Shown: positions 23,628-36,386, counted from the first letter of the stretch. The stretch: 64,000 bases of DNA from Rhizopus arrhizus (GCA_024220505.1 JAKZZE010000011.1:1178001-1242000), one strand, 5' to 3'. Translations and numbers: made by a program. The notes: generated by a model not told the origin, from the letters alone.

Positions 23628-24556
23628 CTATCTGAGTAGTGAAAAATTAAATCTTGGCTTTTATTAAATATGATTGAGGTATAATGTTGAATTCTAATTA
23701 GAAATGATTGTATTTGTTAGAATCAAGTTTTATCTCCGAAACTATTTGTCTATCTTGTACTTCTGATTACGTTATTCATTAAGTCATACAAATCTTCAAT
23801 TAAACAATTCGACAAGGGAACAATGGCAGAATTGGTTATGATTAGGCTTAAAGGAGGAAGTGCAAAGGAGAAAGAGATTGAGCGATGGTTAGACTAGAAT
23901 AAAAAAGAGACAAAAAGTAGTAAAAAAAAGATGATATAACAGATGAATTGACAACAAATCTGGTACAAGGAAAGATGATGTGTGGTTAACAAATTATTTC
24001 TAACCAACTATGACTATCTTTCATTTGAAAGATAATTAAACAATGGATTCAGTCATTATTTTATAATTAGACTATAAAAATAAAGGGAGGGGGGTTCAGG
24101 TTAGTAAAGCGAATGTTAGACACAAGGGAAAACGTGTTTTTTGCTCTATCCATTTTATTCTTCTCTTATTTTCTCTAATTCAGTGTCTTTAATTAGAAAG
24201 TATGAATTAAGAAAGGCCATTAAGATGAGTGGCAACATTATTTTAAAAACCAGTCTCTCACTGACAATAAATTGCATAAGAAAGATGTCATACACACACC
24301 CTATATACTTTACCCACGGACAAAAAGGATAAATAGGAACTAGAGCAAGAAAAATGTAGTACAATGCTTATTTTGTTAGGATTACAATTGATCAACATCA
24401 TTGTAAAATAGCATACACTATATTGATGCGTTTAATGAGAAAAAGATTACATATACAAAAGTTATAATAATTCATAGGTTGGTATGCTTATATATAAAAG
24501 AAGGTAAAAGAGTATTATTTACAAGGTAGATGCTGTTGAATGGGAGAGAAAATAAA
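23498..24556. other. Intergenic, no gene seen
   Basis: AT-rich DNA downstream of RIX1, including a T run of 29 at 23590-23618. The frames at 24141-24364 overlap on both strands and have no family features. Confidence 0.5.
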
Positions 24557-24781
24557 TTAATTGGAATAAGAAGTTTCGACTTGAGATGGTTCGACACTTG
24601 GAAATGAGACATAATCTTCTTTGAATGATAAAGTCCTTTTTGGTTCACTCCAGTCTATACTCCAATTGGATGGAGTTGAATTATTTGAACAAGTTCTAAC
24701 CATTCGATTATTATCTTCATCTTTTTGATTCATAGAAGCCATTGTTCCTTTACGTCTCCATTCATTCCAAAACTGAAGCAT
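24557..24781 (-). CDS. Small hypothetical protein, 74 aa
   Basis: The frame reads MLQFWNEWRRKGTMASMNQK at its start, continues hydrophilic and rich in Ser, Asn and Glu, and ends PSQVETSYSN. It includes SIDWSEPKRTLSFKEDYVSF, which has a balanced protein-like make-up. No domain is recognised. A TATAAATA box about 70 bases upstream and a clean start argue for a real, possibly well expressed small gene. The role is unknown; nothing here indicates secretion or a membrane. Confidence 0.5.
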   Translation of the reverse strand: MLQFWNEWRRKGTMASMNQKDEDNNRMVRTCSNNSTPSNWSIDWSEPKRTLSFKEDYVSFPSVEPSQVETSYSN

Positions 24782-24849
24782 TGTTGAATTCTTTTTTCTT
24801 TTTTAAAAAATTAAAGAAAAAAAAAAAAAAAGATAAAATATTGACTGAG

Positions 24850-24857
24850 TATTTATA
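24850..24857 (-). promoter_or_regulatory. TATA box of the small gene
   Basis: TATAAATA on the minus strand, about 70 bases before the ATG at 24781. Confidence 0.5.
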
Positions 24858-25298
24858 TGTTTTTTAATACATGATCAAACCCAAACAAAAGGGCTAGATT
24901 TAATATATTTTTGGAAAAGCTAAAACCAACTTGTCGTGCTTGTGTCTTTGTTTATTGTTACACCTTTCTGTATTAATAGACATGACAGCCTTTCTTTTTT
25001 TCACAGCATCTTAAAATTGCTTGTCGGATTTTTATAAAATCTTTGTCGCATCTTTTATTTTAATCATTTATTCTACCTTCTGTTTCTTGCATGCAATCTG
25101 CTTCTTATAGCTTGAAGAAGCACAGCCGACGTGTTCACGTCATTCTTTTCAAAGCATGCAAGAATTAAGCCATGTTCATCACAGGCAGCCAAAGGTCACA
25201 GTGGGTGTAATCTTCGCTATTTGAATATATTGCTTGCGTCATCTGTTCAAAACACTGTCCTTTATTTTCGTTTTTTTCTCTCTCTGTCTATCCTTTCA
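24858..25298. other. Shared upstream region (divergent promoter)
   Basis: About 440 bases separate the small minus-strand gene from the SWIRM gene, so both promoters must lie here. An in-frame ATG at 25131 would extend the SWIRM protein by 56 residues. That extension has a low-complexity, non-conserved look and was not used. Confidence 0.5.
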
Positions 25299-27056
25299 AT
25301 GGAATCACAACAATCAACATCAATGGAAACTGATTTAATAAATGTAAAGCCTGAAAACATTCAGACTGAGTCACCAAAACAAACAGTAGCTGAAGATCAG
25401 CAGCCTGAACCATCCAAATTACAAGAAACAGCCAAGACTTCCCGTACAAACCTTGAATTAGAAGCATATAAATACTTGATGGATCAAACAAAGCCAGCAC
25501 AATTGCCATCCTATACCTCTTGGTTTGATTTTAACTCTATTCATCAAATTGAACGCGTTTCACTGCCTGAATTTTTTACTCATATTAATTCTTCCAAGAC
25601 ACCTACCATCTATCAAGACTATCGTGATTTTATGATCAATACTTATCGTCTTAATCCAAAAGAATATTTGACAGTAACTGCCTGTAGAAGAAATCTTGCG
25701 GGCGACGTGTGTGCTATTATGAGAGTGCATGCATTTTTGGAACAGTGGGGTTTAATCAACAGTCAAGTAAATGGAGCAATAAGAAAAAGTAGGATGCTGT
25801 TGATCTAATAAGCTTCTTTTCTTTAGTGTGATCCTTCTACTTGGCCATCACCCATAGGCCCACCTTTCACAGGACACTTTAGAGTCACGGCAGATACACC
25901 TCGTGGGTTAGCTCCTTTCAAACCAAACGTAAAGGCCAACGTGTCAGCAACACCGAAGGGTGAGATGAATGTGGAGCTGAGGAAAAAGGTCTTTGAGGCA
26001 GCGAACAATAAGCCCCTCAAGGAATATTTTTGCACTACTTGCGGTACAGATTGTACTCGGGAACGCTATCACAGCTTAAAGATAAAAAATATGGATCTTT
26101 GTCTGATTTGCTACAAAGACGGTCGTTTCCCGGCGACCTGCTTTAGCAGTGATTTCATTCGTTATGAAAATCAGCAGCAGGAAAAGGAAGAGAGAGCAAA
26201 GGAATGGTCAGATGAAGAGACCTTGCTGCTGCTGGAGGCCATTGAGTTGTATGACGATGATTGGAATACGATAGCTGACTATGTGGGCACAAAGTCAAGA
26301 GAGCAGTGTATCTATCACTTTTTACAGTTACCTATCGAGGAACCTTATCGTGCTGCAGAAAGCGATATACAAAGCAACATCATCCATCATAAACGTGTGC
26401 CCTTCTCTCAAGCAGATAATCCAGTCATGTCCATCTTGGCCTTCTTGGCCTCTGCTGTTGATCCCGAGGTAGCCTCAGCTGCTGCAGAAGCGGCTATTGC
26501 TTGTCAGGAACATAAAAGAAAGAAGACAGATGACGAGATGGATGTCGACAGTGAACAGCAGTCTACGAATAAAAAGCCACGCACACTAATTGAAAAAGCC
26601 GCATCTGTTGCACTGGGATCTGCTGCTGCCAAGGCTAAATCGTTATCTACTATTGAAGAACGAGAGATTAAGAGATTGGTTCACTCAGTGGTTGATTCAG
26701 AGATGAAGAAATTGGAGCTCAAGATGAAGTACTTTGATGAGATGGAGGCAGTGTTGGAATATGAAATAGAAGCTCTTGCTCAACAACGTAAAGATATCTT
26801 TGCTTATCGTCTGTCTGTGAAGAAGACGGAAGCGCTGCTGGAACAAGAGATTAGTAGAAGAGGCGGTATCGAAAGAGCTGTAGAAGATGGTTGGTCACCT
26901 CAACAACTTCAACAGCTCGTTCACAGTTCACTCTTTAAAGAAGATTATCACTTGATAGATACGACAGACTTGAACGAATCCACCTTGACTCATCCCGAGA
27001 TGCGTATGGACGAGAGTGAATCAGATAAAGAAGCTAGTGCAGTGCTCTCCCTTTAA
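25299..27056 (+). CDS. SWIRM/SANT chromatin remodelling subunit (Swi3/Rsc8/SMARCC family)
   Basis: Core scaffold subunit of SWI/SNF- or RSC-type ATP-dependent nucleosome remodellers. Two exons, 25299-25766 and 25827-27056, give 565 aa, close to Rsc8 (557) and shorter than Swi3 (825), so an Rsc8-like role is more likely. SWIRM lies at about residues 70-165 ([34 protein letters not shown]). A ZZ-type zinc finger begins at about 225 ([18 protein letters not shown], then [14 protein letters not shown]). A SANT domain lies at about 275-330 ([20 protein letters not shown], then [16 protein letters not shown]). A C-terminal coiled coil at about 420-490 is the dimerisation zipper. A KRKK stretch near 355 is a likely nuclear signal. 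The 5' start at 25299 was preferred because the N-terminus before SWIRM is then short and acidic as in relatives. Confidence 0.93.
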
Positions 27057-28432
27057 ACAAATGACCTTGTTATATAATATTCTCAACCTTTCCATTTGAT
27101 ATTTCCTTTTTCTATTTAAAAAGAAGAAACTCTTTTATTATCTTTCGCATATCACTGCATTTTGCAATAAATTTTTATTCCAAAGACACATTTCAGTGGA
27201 TATAATCTGTTTATTAAAAAAAAGCATGGTTCCTTATCTCATAGTGTCTTGAATAATGAGAAAAACAGAAAGATGAGAGCATTGTTTAACTTGATGCTAA
27301 TTGCTCTAAAGAATAAAGATAGTTTCCCTTCTTGTTCTCTTGCTCTTGAGATGGTTTGTAAATACTTTTGAAAGTGTTACAAGAGCAATGGGAAGATTTT
27401 GAAAAAGTTATTTGTATTTGCGCAAAGTGCATGTAGATGGTCTGTGTGAGCAAGTGTGATCTTTCTCCACAGCTATCACCATAATAAGATGAAACTTGGT
27501 CGGGGTACAGCATGTGATTTACTCTGGTGCATAAGGGAAAGAGGGAGAAAGCAGTGGGGATAAATAGAATGATGATAGATTGATTTGTACAGACTGTCTT
27601 TTAGACCTATTAATAATAAGACGGATGTCTATTCATCATTCGCCTTTCTTTGTTGACTAAAAAATAGAGACAACAGACAACCTGAGTTTTTTTTTTTTTT
27701 TTTTTTTTTTGGGATAAAACACGGATGATCCTTAAATCTAGTTGTGTTCACAATAAATGAGGACCCTGGCTCAAAGTCTAGATTGACTCACTGTCACGCG
27801 TTAAAAGAAAGGATCATGTAAATTGTTCTTTTCCTTTTAAATATACATGATGTGATTAGCATCAATTTGGGTTTAAAACAAGTTGAATGTGAATCAAATG
27901 TACACCACCTTCAATTCACCTTCTTTATCTCTCTTTAGGTAATTTTCTCTTCAAATAATATTTGAATAAAAAGTAGTTTTGCTTATGAGCATAAATGACT
28001 TGAATAGGATGACATGACATATAAAAAGCTAACGTATTTACTAAACAAGATAGGATAATAATCAAAATGAGGTTCAATTGAGGGTTGGTGGGTTAAGAAT
28101 GTTTCTTGCTGTATCTCTATTGGAAAATGAAAAGAAAAATACTTTTAAAGTTAAATCTACATCATCTTGAGAACATGACCAAATTAAAAACAAATAGGGT
28201 TATTCACTTGATAAAAAAAATAAAGCTACAATGTAATATAAAGCATACTGAAAAGGAAAAAGAGGGGTTCATGAATCCACGCAAACAATGTATTCAAATA
28301 AATAATAGTTCGGTTTTATTTTGAAAATATCAATGTAACAAATAGTTTTGTTCTAAAAGACAATTTATTTGTGTAATCGACGTAACATTGAATTAAGAAG
28401 GTTTCTCTTCTCTTTTTTCTTTCTTTAACTTT
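27057..28432. other. Intergenic, no supported gene
   Basis: Contains a 75-codon minus-strand frame at 27286-27513 and a 72-codon plus-strand frame at 28106-28324. Neither has promoter, intron or family support. There is a T run at about 27687-27710. The right end is the P450 upstream region. Confidence 0.45.
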
Positions 28433-30296
28433 ATGGATTATCAAACAATCATTCAAAAGATAGATCGAAAGAGTACGACTATTTTAAGTTCTGCAGTTGC
28501 GGCTGTAGTAGTCACTTGGATGATCAAAAGGGCCATCAAGAAATCCAAAGAGCCTAAAGCAGCTGGATTGAAAGATATTCCTACACCTAAAGGAGAATAC
28601 TTTTACATTGGTAAAATAGTGAAAATATCGGTTTCATAACCTATCGAATCTAATCTTTCTTGTCATAAAGGCCACCTACCACTCTTTGGCAAGTACCCAA
28701 GCTTCAAAGTCACAGAGTGGCATCGAGAATTAGGTCCACTCTTTCGGATTAAGATGGGAGTACAGGATTGGGTGTTTATCGGAGATCCAGAAATGGCACA
28801 CGAATTGTTCATGTCCAAGGGATCCGTGACCTCTGGCCGACCTTTTTTTACGTATGGTACTGGCTATCACGGTGAAGGAGAAAGGTAAAGAGAGAAGGGT
28901 TTTCTTGAAGAGGATACCAATTCATATTCGTCTTGTAGAGGCATCGTATTCACAGATTATGGTAAGCCTTGGAAGAATGCAAGAACAGCCGTCTTGGATG
29001 TTCTTTCACCAAACATAGTGGATATCTTGCAAGAGACGATCGCAAGAGAGACTGGAAATGGTGTAGAGGTGATGATAAGGGATGCTTTTGAGGCTCAAGA
29101 AAAGAATGAAGGTATTAACCCCTTGGCTTATACTCGTTTGACGGCCATGAACATCATCCTGGCTACAGTTTTTGGTATAGATGGTGCAAAGTCTGTTGAA
29201 GATCCTTTGTATAAACGTATCATCAACGGAATGGAAGAAAACTCGCACTATATTAGTATGGTAGGTGACTTGAGTGCTTATTTTCCTGTCTTGTCCTTTT
29301 TGGATGTGCTTTTTAGAAAGGAGAGAAAGATGAAGAACTTTGTCGAAAACAGCAGTCGTCCTCTTTACCGTCATCTCGTTCAGCTGGCTCGTCTTAGTGA
29401 TCGACCAAGTTTAGTAAAGAACTTGGATGAAATTAAAGATTCATTAAAAATTGATGATCAAAATATAGTTGCTCTTACAAGTATGTCAAATGTGGTAGCA
29501 AAGGATTGATAGTAAAACTAATATTCCTTTTTTTTATAAAGATGAGTTAATGATAGCAGGTGTTGATACTGTTTCTAACTCAATGGCATGGACCTTTGCC
29601 ATCCTTTGTCATCACCCCGATTGGCAAAAGAAAATGTCTGATGAAATAGACTCATTTGTTCATAAGCATGGTCGATTACCCATGTTCACCGAACGCAAAG
29701 AGATTCCAAGTTTAATCGCCGTCATCAAAGAAGCCCTAAGATATCGACCCTCTATATATTTTGGTGTTCCTCACAAAGCAACCAAAGACGGTAAGCTACT
29801 ACCCCAAACTTTCTTTGGCATTATATACTCATGCCATACAGTTCTCTATAAGGATTATGTTATCCCCAAAGGTACCATATTGATCAGCAATGCGCACACA
29901 ACGAATAATGACCCTCGACTGTTTTCTGAACCTGAAAAGTTCAAGCCTGAGCGCTATTTAGATGACTCAAAGTCTCTTTATGCTTCCAGTAATGGTAGCA
30001 TACAGAACAGAGAGCTGTTTACTTTTGGCTGGGGTAGACGTATCTGTCCTGGTATTTATATGGTAAGCTCGAACTTTATTTTATTGTACCCGGTTTATTC
30101 ATGGCTACCGTAGGCTGAAAGTGAAATGTTTAACTGGATGGCTCAATTCTTCCAAAGGTGTACGATCGAACCCTTCATTTCGTCTACTGGAGAAAAAATT
30201 TATCCAAATTTGGATGATTGTGTAGATCAGGCTTCTACTATCGCACCAGCCCCTTATAAAGTGCGATTGGTAAAAAGACATGATACACAGTTGTAA
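28433..30296 (+). CDS. Cytochrome P450 monooxygenase, membrane-anchored
   Basis: Haem-thiolate oxygenase, expected on the ER membrane with a CPR partner. Six exons: 28433-28610, 28671-28884, 28939-29480, 29542-29790, 29842-30062 and 30114-30296; phases agree, giving 528 aa. An N-terminal anchor lies at about 16-33 (ILSSAVAAVVVTWMIKRA), followed by a Pro-containing hinge (DIPTPKGEYFYIGHLPLFGK). The I-helix oxygen-binding segment is ELMIAGVDTVSNSMAW, with D/T in the usual positions. The K-helix ExxR is EALR (IKEALRYRPSIYF), the PERF-like segment is FKPERY, and the haem loop is FGWGRRICPG with the axial Cys. All required residues are present, so the enzyme should be active. It resembles the expanded P450 families of Mucorales (CYP509 type), but the family number and substrate cannot be assigned here. 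A broken relative follows 0.9 kb downstream. Confidence 0.93.
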
Positions 30297-31189
30297 ATGG
30301 ATAAATTATATTAAATAATCTCCCAATATTTTTTTAAAAAATAATAAAAGTACTCTATAATCATAAAAAATGCTCGAAAAAAAGTTGCATGAGTATAGAG
30401 TTTATGTATAAAAGTGAACATTTTCTCTGTACAAAATACAGAAATCAATTATTGGGAGATATGGTTTACTAGAATTACTAAGTAAATTTAGTAAATTATT
30501 TTTCCTTTAATTTAGACAGATGAATACATTTTTAAATAAAAGACAGAAAAGTACTTGTAGCGACCAGTTCATGTAGTTCATGTAGTCAATGTAATGTATC
30601 TTTACTAGATCTTGATAAAAATAATCGCAATTTTTGGAAGTGTTCTACCTCAGATTTTGATCCTTTTTTTTTTAAATTCAAACAAATGGTGACATTGTGA
30701 TTCTCTTAATATAATAAAATCCCTGATACCAGCTCCAAATGAAAAGCCATAAAGAAATATCTAGTTAGAATCTTTAGATGAATAGGAAAGCACAATATCA
30801 GTATTCCTTATGCTGATATATTCTCACTCTAAATAAGGTCTTATCGAATAAGAATTGATCTAACAGTATATAATGAATAAAGATAAATGTAAATTGTTGC
30901 TCAAAATTACCTATTTGTTTACGCAATCATTTCAAACCCTCGCTTGGTTTTACCAATTTTTTAAAATAATATAAATACTTTAGCAATTGTCTCCAGAGTT
31001 ACCTGTATAACTCTTTTATATGTAAAAAGCCAATTTCAGCAACACCAATATCAGTAGAGCCAAAGAAAACGTCTTTGTTTTAGTATCTGCTAGGGCTTTC
31101 TTTCTCCTTGTTCTTTATTTGTCTCGGAAAGATTTAAAAGAAAAGAAAGGCCAAAGAAATCCCTTTTTTCACAAAATATATTTAATGTG
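30297..31189. other. Spacer between the P450 gene and its relic
   Basis: AT-rich and without a gene. It includes a near-repeat of GTTCATGTA at about 30569-30590. If the relic arose by tandem duplication, this holds the old promoter of the second copy. Confidence 0.45.
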
Positions 31190-31750
31190 TTTATCTTTGA
31201 TGAAAAGCTTCTTTAAGCCAGATAATGAAATGTATTTTATGTTGAAAATTTGCGTGGGAAGCCAAGTATGGCTCACGATTAGTGATCCTTTCTTGACTTA
31301 TGGTATGTTTGTTAAAGCAAACAGTAACACCTCCTCAAGGACTTACTGCTTTCTCTCTATCAATATTTATTTTAAATACAATAGATAAAAAGAAAATTGA
31401 TTATGTCATTTAAAGATCGATAAACTAAAGATGCTTTTTTTTATTCAAAGGTTTTTTTTTTTTTTGTTCCAAAATGATCGTCAACAGAAAAAAAAATAGG
31501 AAAGAAGATTATGAGATGTTATACCAATTGTTATTTTTAACTTTCTTCATCTTACTTGCAGTCTATAGCTGCTGTTATTTTGAGTTTTGGTGCTGTGAAT
31601 AAGTTTAGTGGCATATTAGAGGTTGAGGTAGAAGTATTGATCGATCAATTGAGTAAGGAGCTTCAAAAAAGAAAAGTACTGGAATTCATTCAAGACAAGA
31701 ATATATTTTGGTATTTATTTGGTAAGTCCATAAACAAAATACATGGTTAA
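31190..31750 (+). pseudogene. Relic of a second cytochrome P450 gene
   Basis: The frame near 31230-31350 reads KICVGSQVWLTISDPFLTYG, then MFVKANSNTSSRTY. This lines up with the intact P450's KMGVQDWVFIGDPEMAHELF and the following SKGSVTSGRP (beta-1/B-helix region). A second piece at 31556-31720 reads SIAAVILSFGAVNKFSGILE, then VEVEVLIDQLSKELQKRK, matching the C-helix to D-helix part that follows (ARTAVLDVLSPNIVDI). Between them lie stops and a possible old intron. I see no I-helix, ExxR or haem loop downstream, so the 3' two thirds are lost. Same strand and adjacency suggest a decayed tandem duplicate. Confidence 0.68.
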
Positions 31751-33731
31751 AGAAGCTAAATGTTTTATTGGCCTGTGTTGGCTGAGAAGGGGTTGCTCAA
31801 TTCCTCCGTGCATTTTCATAGTAAATTAATGCTTCAAGTAGACCATGACTCTAATGGTTAATTTAAAGAATATATACGCATGTCTTGTGCTATACTTTAG
31901 AGAATCCCTCTATGTGTTCTGAAATCCATATGATTTTAAGATATGCTCACCAAACATTTTAAATTCACAAGTTATTTAAATCCTTTCACCTGTTTTTGGT
32001 TGTTTAGAGATTTTTTTTTGGTTTAGCAGAGGGTTTCGGGTATTTATCTGTATCTGTGAAGACGTCGTAACAATAAGGTAGCAACGAGTCAGAATGATGC
32101 ACTGTTTTCAGCGCGGCATTTGTTTTTCTTCTATTGATCTATAGTCTTTTTAGTCGCATAATATTGATTTTAATATGACTAAAAGCAATGGTTGCCAATA
32201 ATTGCTGGCATTTTGTTAATCTGTGATGCTTAATTTACCATTGAAAGTGGTTAGATAGCCAGTAGAATGTGAAATATGGATTACCCTCCTTCTCTCAATC
32301 TTCGTTAGTAAAAAAAAAAAAAAAAAAAAAAGTGTATTTATTGCATTGATTGTTAACTAATAGACAATTCAAATATCTTCTGGATCTATCTTGGGAAATA
32401 AAAATAAAAGAGCATAGCGTGTGAATAATAGAGGGCAATACGTTGAGGTCTATCTCTGATTAGTAGCACCATAAAATAGATCGAAGGAAATTTTATGTAA
32501 CCTTAAAGTATATATGTTTTTTATAAAATTAGAATGAACTAAATCGGCTAAATATTCTTCTATCAATCTTCTTTCTATAAAGGATTCACAGGGACGCGTA
32601 ATAATTTATTCATAAATAGAAACTTATCGGACAAAAGGACATTACATTGAAACCCAGTATATTGCTTATTCTCTAGAATTGAAACAAGAAAAAACCATGG
32701 GCTTATGCACGAGTTTATTGAATCATTTAATGTTAATACTACTTATAATTATGTATTTTAGTTTTTTTTTGCACACTATTAAAAGAGCAAACTGCAATGA
32801 TATTTCAAAGCCTTAATAAACGTAACAATCTGTTATTTATGTCTGTATATGAAGCCAAAAGTTTCTCGGTATTGGAATAATTTTAGGTCATAGAAAAGTA
32901 TATAGAATATGTGGTGTTCATCTTTTGGCTAGCAAGTTTTGATATTCAATAAAAGTATTTTTTATTTCTAAATCTTACGCGATTTTCTAGTATTTGCTTT
33001 TTAATTGATGAAATACAACCTACGACAGTTATTGCTAAGAATCGTATGATTTGAAAGTATTTATGCTTTTTCTTCTGGTATCTGGATGCATATCATTGCA
33101 CAAGAAAACTACGTGGATTAAAAATGTGTCAGACAATCTTGATCGGCATTACATCGGAGTATGCTTTATGCAAGGGAAAAAAGGATTGTGTTAGCAGCTT
33201 AAAACTAATAGCTTATCATTTTCTTATAAAAATTCTTAAGCTGCACACACTTGTAGACGACTTGTATAATAAGACTTAAAATTACGTAAAAAAGATAGGA
33301 AAAAACAGGTTCTGTTTATGTACAACGTAGCTTTCGGTGCTTTAATTTTGAAATCGAATTGACGTTTTTCCAAGCTTTTGGTTTTTCTTAGAAGTCTTTG
33401 GTTGTTATTTTCTAGTCATATCAGTTATATTCATAGTTATTTAATTAGCGATATAAACTTTGATTAATAATCAACTTATTAATAATCAAAAGGTCTGATC
33501 TTACTATAGTTGTTCATTCAAAATGGGAATCATTTTCTGGGTAAGAAATCGAGTATGTATTAAAAGATATTTCTTGTTTAATATTATATGAGAGTAAGCT
33601 ATCTTAGTTAAATTTGCATCTAAAAGCTATCATTTTATCAAAAGCGTTGGTTGATTCATTAAATCTATACGCTTAGCCAAGGCTTTTGGTGACACATAAA
33701 AAGACGAAGCTTCTGAACTTAAAAAACATAC
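31751..33731. other. Intergenic, about 2 kb, no gene seen
   Basis: AT-rich with a run of 22 A at 32310-32331. It may contain unrecognisable remains of the P450 duplicate in its first part. Confidence 0.45.
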
Positions 33732-33739
33732 TATAAAAG
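33732..33739 (+). promoter_or_regulatory. TATA box of the RidA-like gene
   Basis: TATAAAAG, 40 bases before the ATG used at 33779. The short distance favours that ATG over the one at 33758. Confidence 0.6.
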
Positions 33740-33778
33740 AAAGCCTTATATTTTAATTTGAAAGTAAAGAAAGTAAAA

Positions 33779-34192
33779 ATGGCTCCAGTTATTACATCTC
33801 CTGACAGATACAAAAAGTTCTTGGAAAACCATCATTATAACCAAGTTTTGAAGAATGGAAACAGAATTGATATTTCAGGTCAAGGTGGTTGGGGTGATTG
33901 TACGAATGGTCCCTCGTTCCAATACAAATCATTGGAAGAAGAAATTGAACAAGCTTTTAAAAACGTCGAACATGTATTGAGTACTGTAGGTGCTTCCTGG
34001 AAAGATGTTTACAGTGTTACTTCATATCATGTTAACTTTGCTGAAACTACTGAACGTGTCTGCACTACATTCCCCGCTTTGTTCAGACAGTATATTGGTG
34101 AAAGAGCTCCTCTATGGACCTGCGTTGGCGTTACGTCCCTTGCTATAAAGGAAATGAATGTAGAAATTGTAGTCTCAGCTATTAAAGATTAA
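33779..34192 (+). CDS. RidA/YjgF/Yer057c (UK114) family protein
   Basis: A single-exon gene for 137 aa. RidA-type proteins are trimers that deaminate reactive enamines and imines formed by PLP enzymes; other subgroups have other or unknown roles. The sequence shows the fold: HYNQVLKNGNRIDISGQGGW (strands and the G-rich turn), EEEIEQAFKNVEHVLSTVGA, SWKDVYSVTSYHVNF, FPALFRQYIGERAPLWTCVG and MNVEIVVSAIKD. The pocket arginine of true RidA (near residue 105, in the RP/RxA context) is matched by the GERAPLWTCVGV region, where the usual R-S-A-V is partly replaced. The protein therefore belongs to a RidA-like subgroup common in fungi and bacteria rather than to canonical RidA, and its activity is uncertain. 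The ATG at 33758 would add MKVKKVK and is less likely. Confidence 0.85.
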   Translation: MAPVITSPDRYKKFLENHHYNQVLKNGNRIDISGQGGWGDCTNGPSFQYKSLEEEIEQAFKNVEHVLSTVGASWKDVYSVTSYHVNFAETTERVCTTFPALFRQYIGERAPLWTCVGVTSLAIKEMNVEIVVSAIKD

Positions 34193-36386
34193 AGATGTTT
34201 AAATAAAAGATACTTTTGATCAAAACATTTTAGATCCATATTATGGTCACAGACATATACCCATCGTGTTTTTACATTAATATAATTATGAAGACTCTGC
34301 AGTTATTTGGACTGAGCTTGTCTGAAACATTGAGAATGTAAATACTGAATGCAGTATCTTTACAAAACAAACTCTCCCTATTGCAAGTATGATCATGCAG
34401 AAATCGCATGAATATTTTATTAATATAATATACATTGAAATTAAGCATAAGAAAAGGAAATGACAGATTTATTAATTAACAGAAAGTCGCTGAGATCAAT
34501 AAGAAAGAGACATTTGTTTAACAATTAAAATAATACTCAGCTTCATATTCCATGATCTAGCAACTGATTTTTCCGATTTGGAGACCTTTTGAAAATCTGC
34601 TTCTGATATGGGTGTATGTGTATGTCTATAAGGAGGGAAATTGTTTCTAGGCCTATTTAAAATTCCATACAAATGACTGCTAAACAACATCTATGGTTTA
34701 TGTCCTGTATGGTGAACCTGAAAATTGTAACATCACGTACATGATAAGAAGCAAACAGAAATGCTATTTCGATAAAAGAATAAATGATAGTTGTGCAATC
34801 TATAAAAGACCATATTCAACGACATCTTCAATTTATTACTCTATTTATTAGAGTATAAACTGTCAAGAGCCTTTTAATATAATTAACAGTTGCGTAGCTT
34901 TATAAGTATATTTTTTTAAGCAAAAGAGAAAGATGCAAGCATACATGTATAATGAAGCGTATCAAAGTATATTCAATGAGATATATTTGATGCTAAGCTT
35001 AAAGATAGTGCTTTTGGTGATAATTTATATTATTTCAATACTCAATATGTACATGCAATTAAAAATAACAACATCTAAATGAATCATCAGACAATTTCTT
35101 TCAAGTAAACACAAAGATCAGCATGAGGAAAAAAGAAAGAAAAAACTCATAATGATGTTTATATTGGTTCTAAAGTATAAAAAAGTACTTATTGGGTTGC
35201 CTTCTACCTTGTTCATTATGAAATTAAATAAAAGTGTATTTTATTAATTGTGAATTCGTTTTTATTTGTGTTGATTTTGTAAGGATATTACCAAGTAAAG
35301 AAGGGGATAGATTACATATAATTAATCCAAGAGATTAATACAGAACGTTGAATAGGCTATGTTATTTTAACCAATATTTGTGTTAAGAAGGATATACCTT
35401 TTAGTCCTTGAGCTAGTTCTGATATACAGATGACCCACTCCAGGTAGTTTATTCGTGTAAGGATTCCTAATATGCTAGAAGATGACATGATGCCAACAAA
35501 TAGCCTTTGAAATCAACTGCTTCATAAAACTGGACAATGTTTTTTGCGCGTGCTTAGCTCTGTAATTCATCCTCGCATACTGTCAATAGCAATAATGTTT
35601 TCCTGTTCTCATTCTCCTAACCAAATCACAAAGCATGAATATGCTGTTTCTTTAAATTACTGGTTAATGGTATTCAAATGTATTTCGACATAAAAGAAAT
35701 GGTCTTACGAAAAGGGTGTTCATCTACATTGCAATCATAGCCATAGCCCAAAAAGCATAATTCTAGAGAGTAGCCCATACTTCTCAAAACCAGAAACGTG
35801 ACAATGGAGGATAATTTTCTTTAAAAAACAGAAACAGAAGTGATACTTTTAGATATTTGTTTATTTTACCCAATATTTAGCTTTGATCACAATTTCCCTT
35901 ATTGATACACAGGACAAAATCAGTAATTGTTAACTTTTTTTTTTTAAAAAAAACTGTAGTGTCTTTAGTTATTATAACAAACGAATTCATACAAGATATG
36001 TGTCTCCATTTCCTGTTATATATCAATGGAGCATTAAATAATATATGAAAGTAAAGATAATTTCTTATACGATTATTAACACAAGTTATGTGTCTAAATG
36101 AATGAACAAAAGTTTTATCTAATTCGTGGGTATTAAACATGCAAAACTTGTAATTTTATTTCACACAGAGATAAAGGCTTTACACTGGACAATTGTGATT
36201 TCACATGCCCGAAATTGTCTTACAAAGGTATTTCAGAATTATTGGTAGATGTGTAATTCTTCTTATAAAATTAGTAATCCAAAATAAACCTAAAGTACTA
36301 GGGTTCTTTTTAGGGTAAAATAAAGATGTCCTTTAGAAAAATGTGTTCTTTGTGTATATTTATATATTTTATTTTAAAGAGCTTTA
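34193..36386. other. Intergenic, about 2.2 kb, no supported gene
   Basis: Very AT-rich. The frames at 34496-34690 and 35877-36140 (both minus) have no family or promoter support. A T run of 24 follows at 36393-36416. Confidence 0.45.

Noticed and set aside
25131..25298. N-terminal extension of the SWIRM protein from an upstream in-frame ATG
   Set aside because: The extra 56 residues are not like the acidic start of the family; the stretch is more likely promoter and leader, and it must also hold the divergent promoter.
30566..30600. Short near-repeats of GTTCATGTA
   Set aside because: Only two imperfect units in AT-rich DNA; not enough to call a repeat array or element end.
33758..33778. 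Upstream in-frame ATG of the RidA-like gene
   Set aside because: It lies only 19 bases after the TATA box, probably before the transcript start, and adds only a Lys-rich stretch outside the fold.
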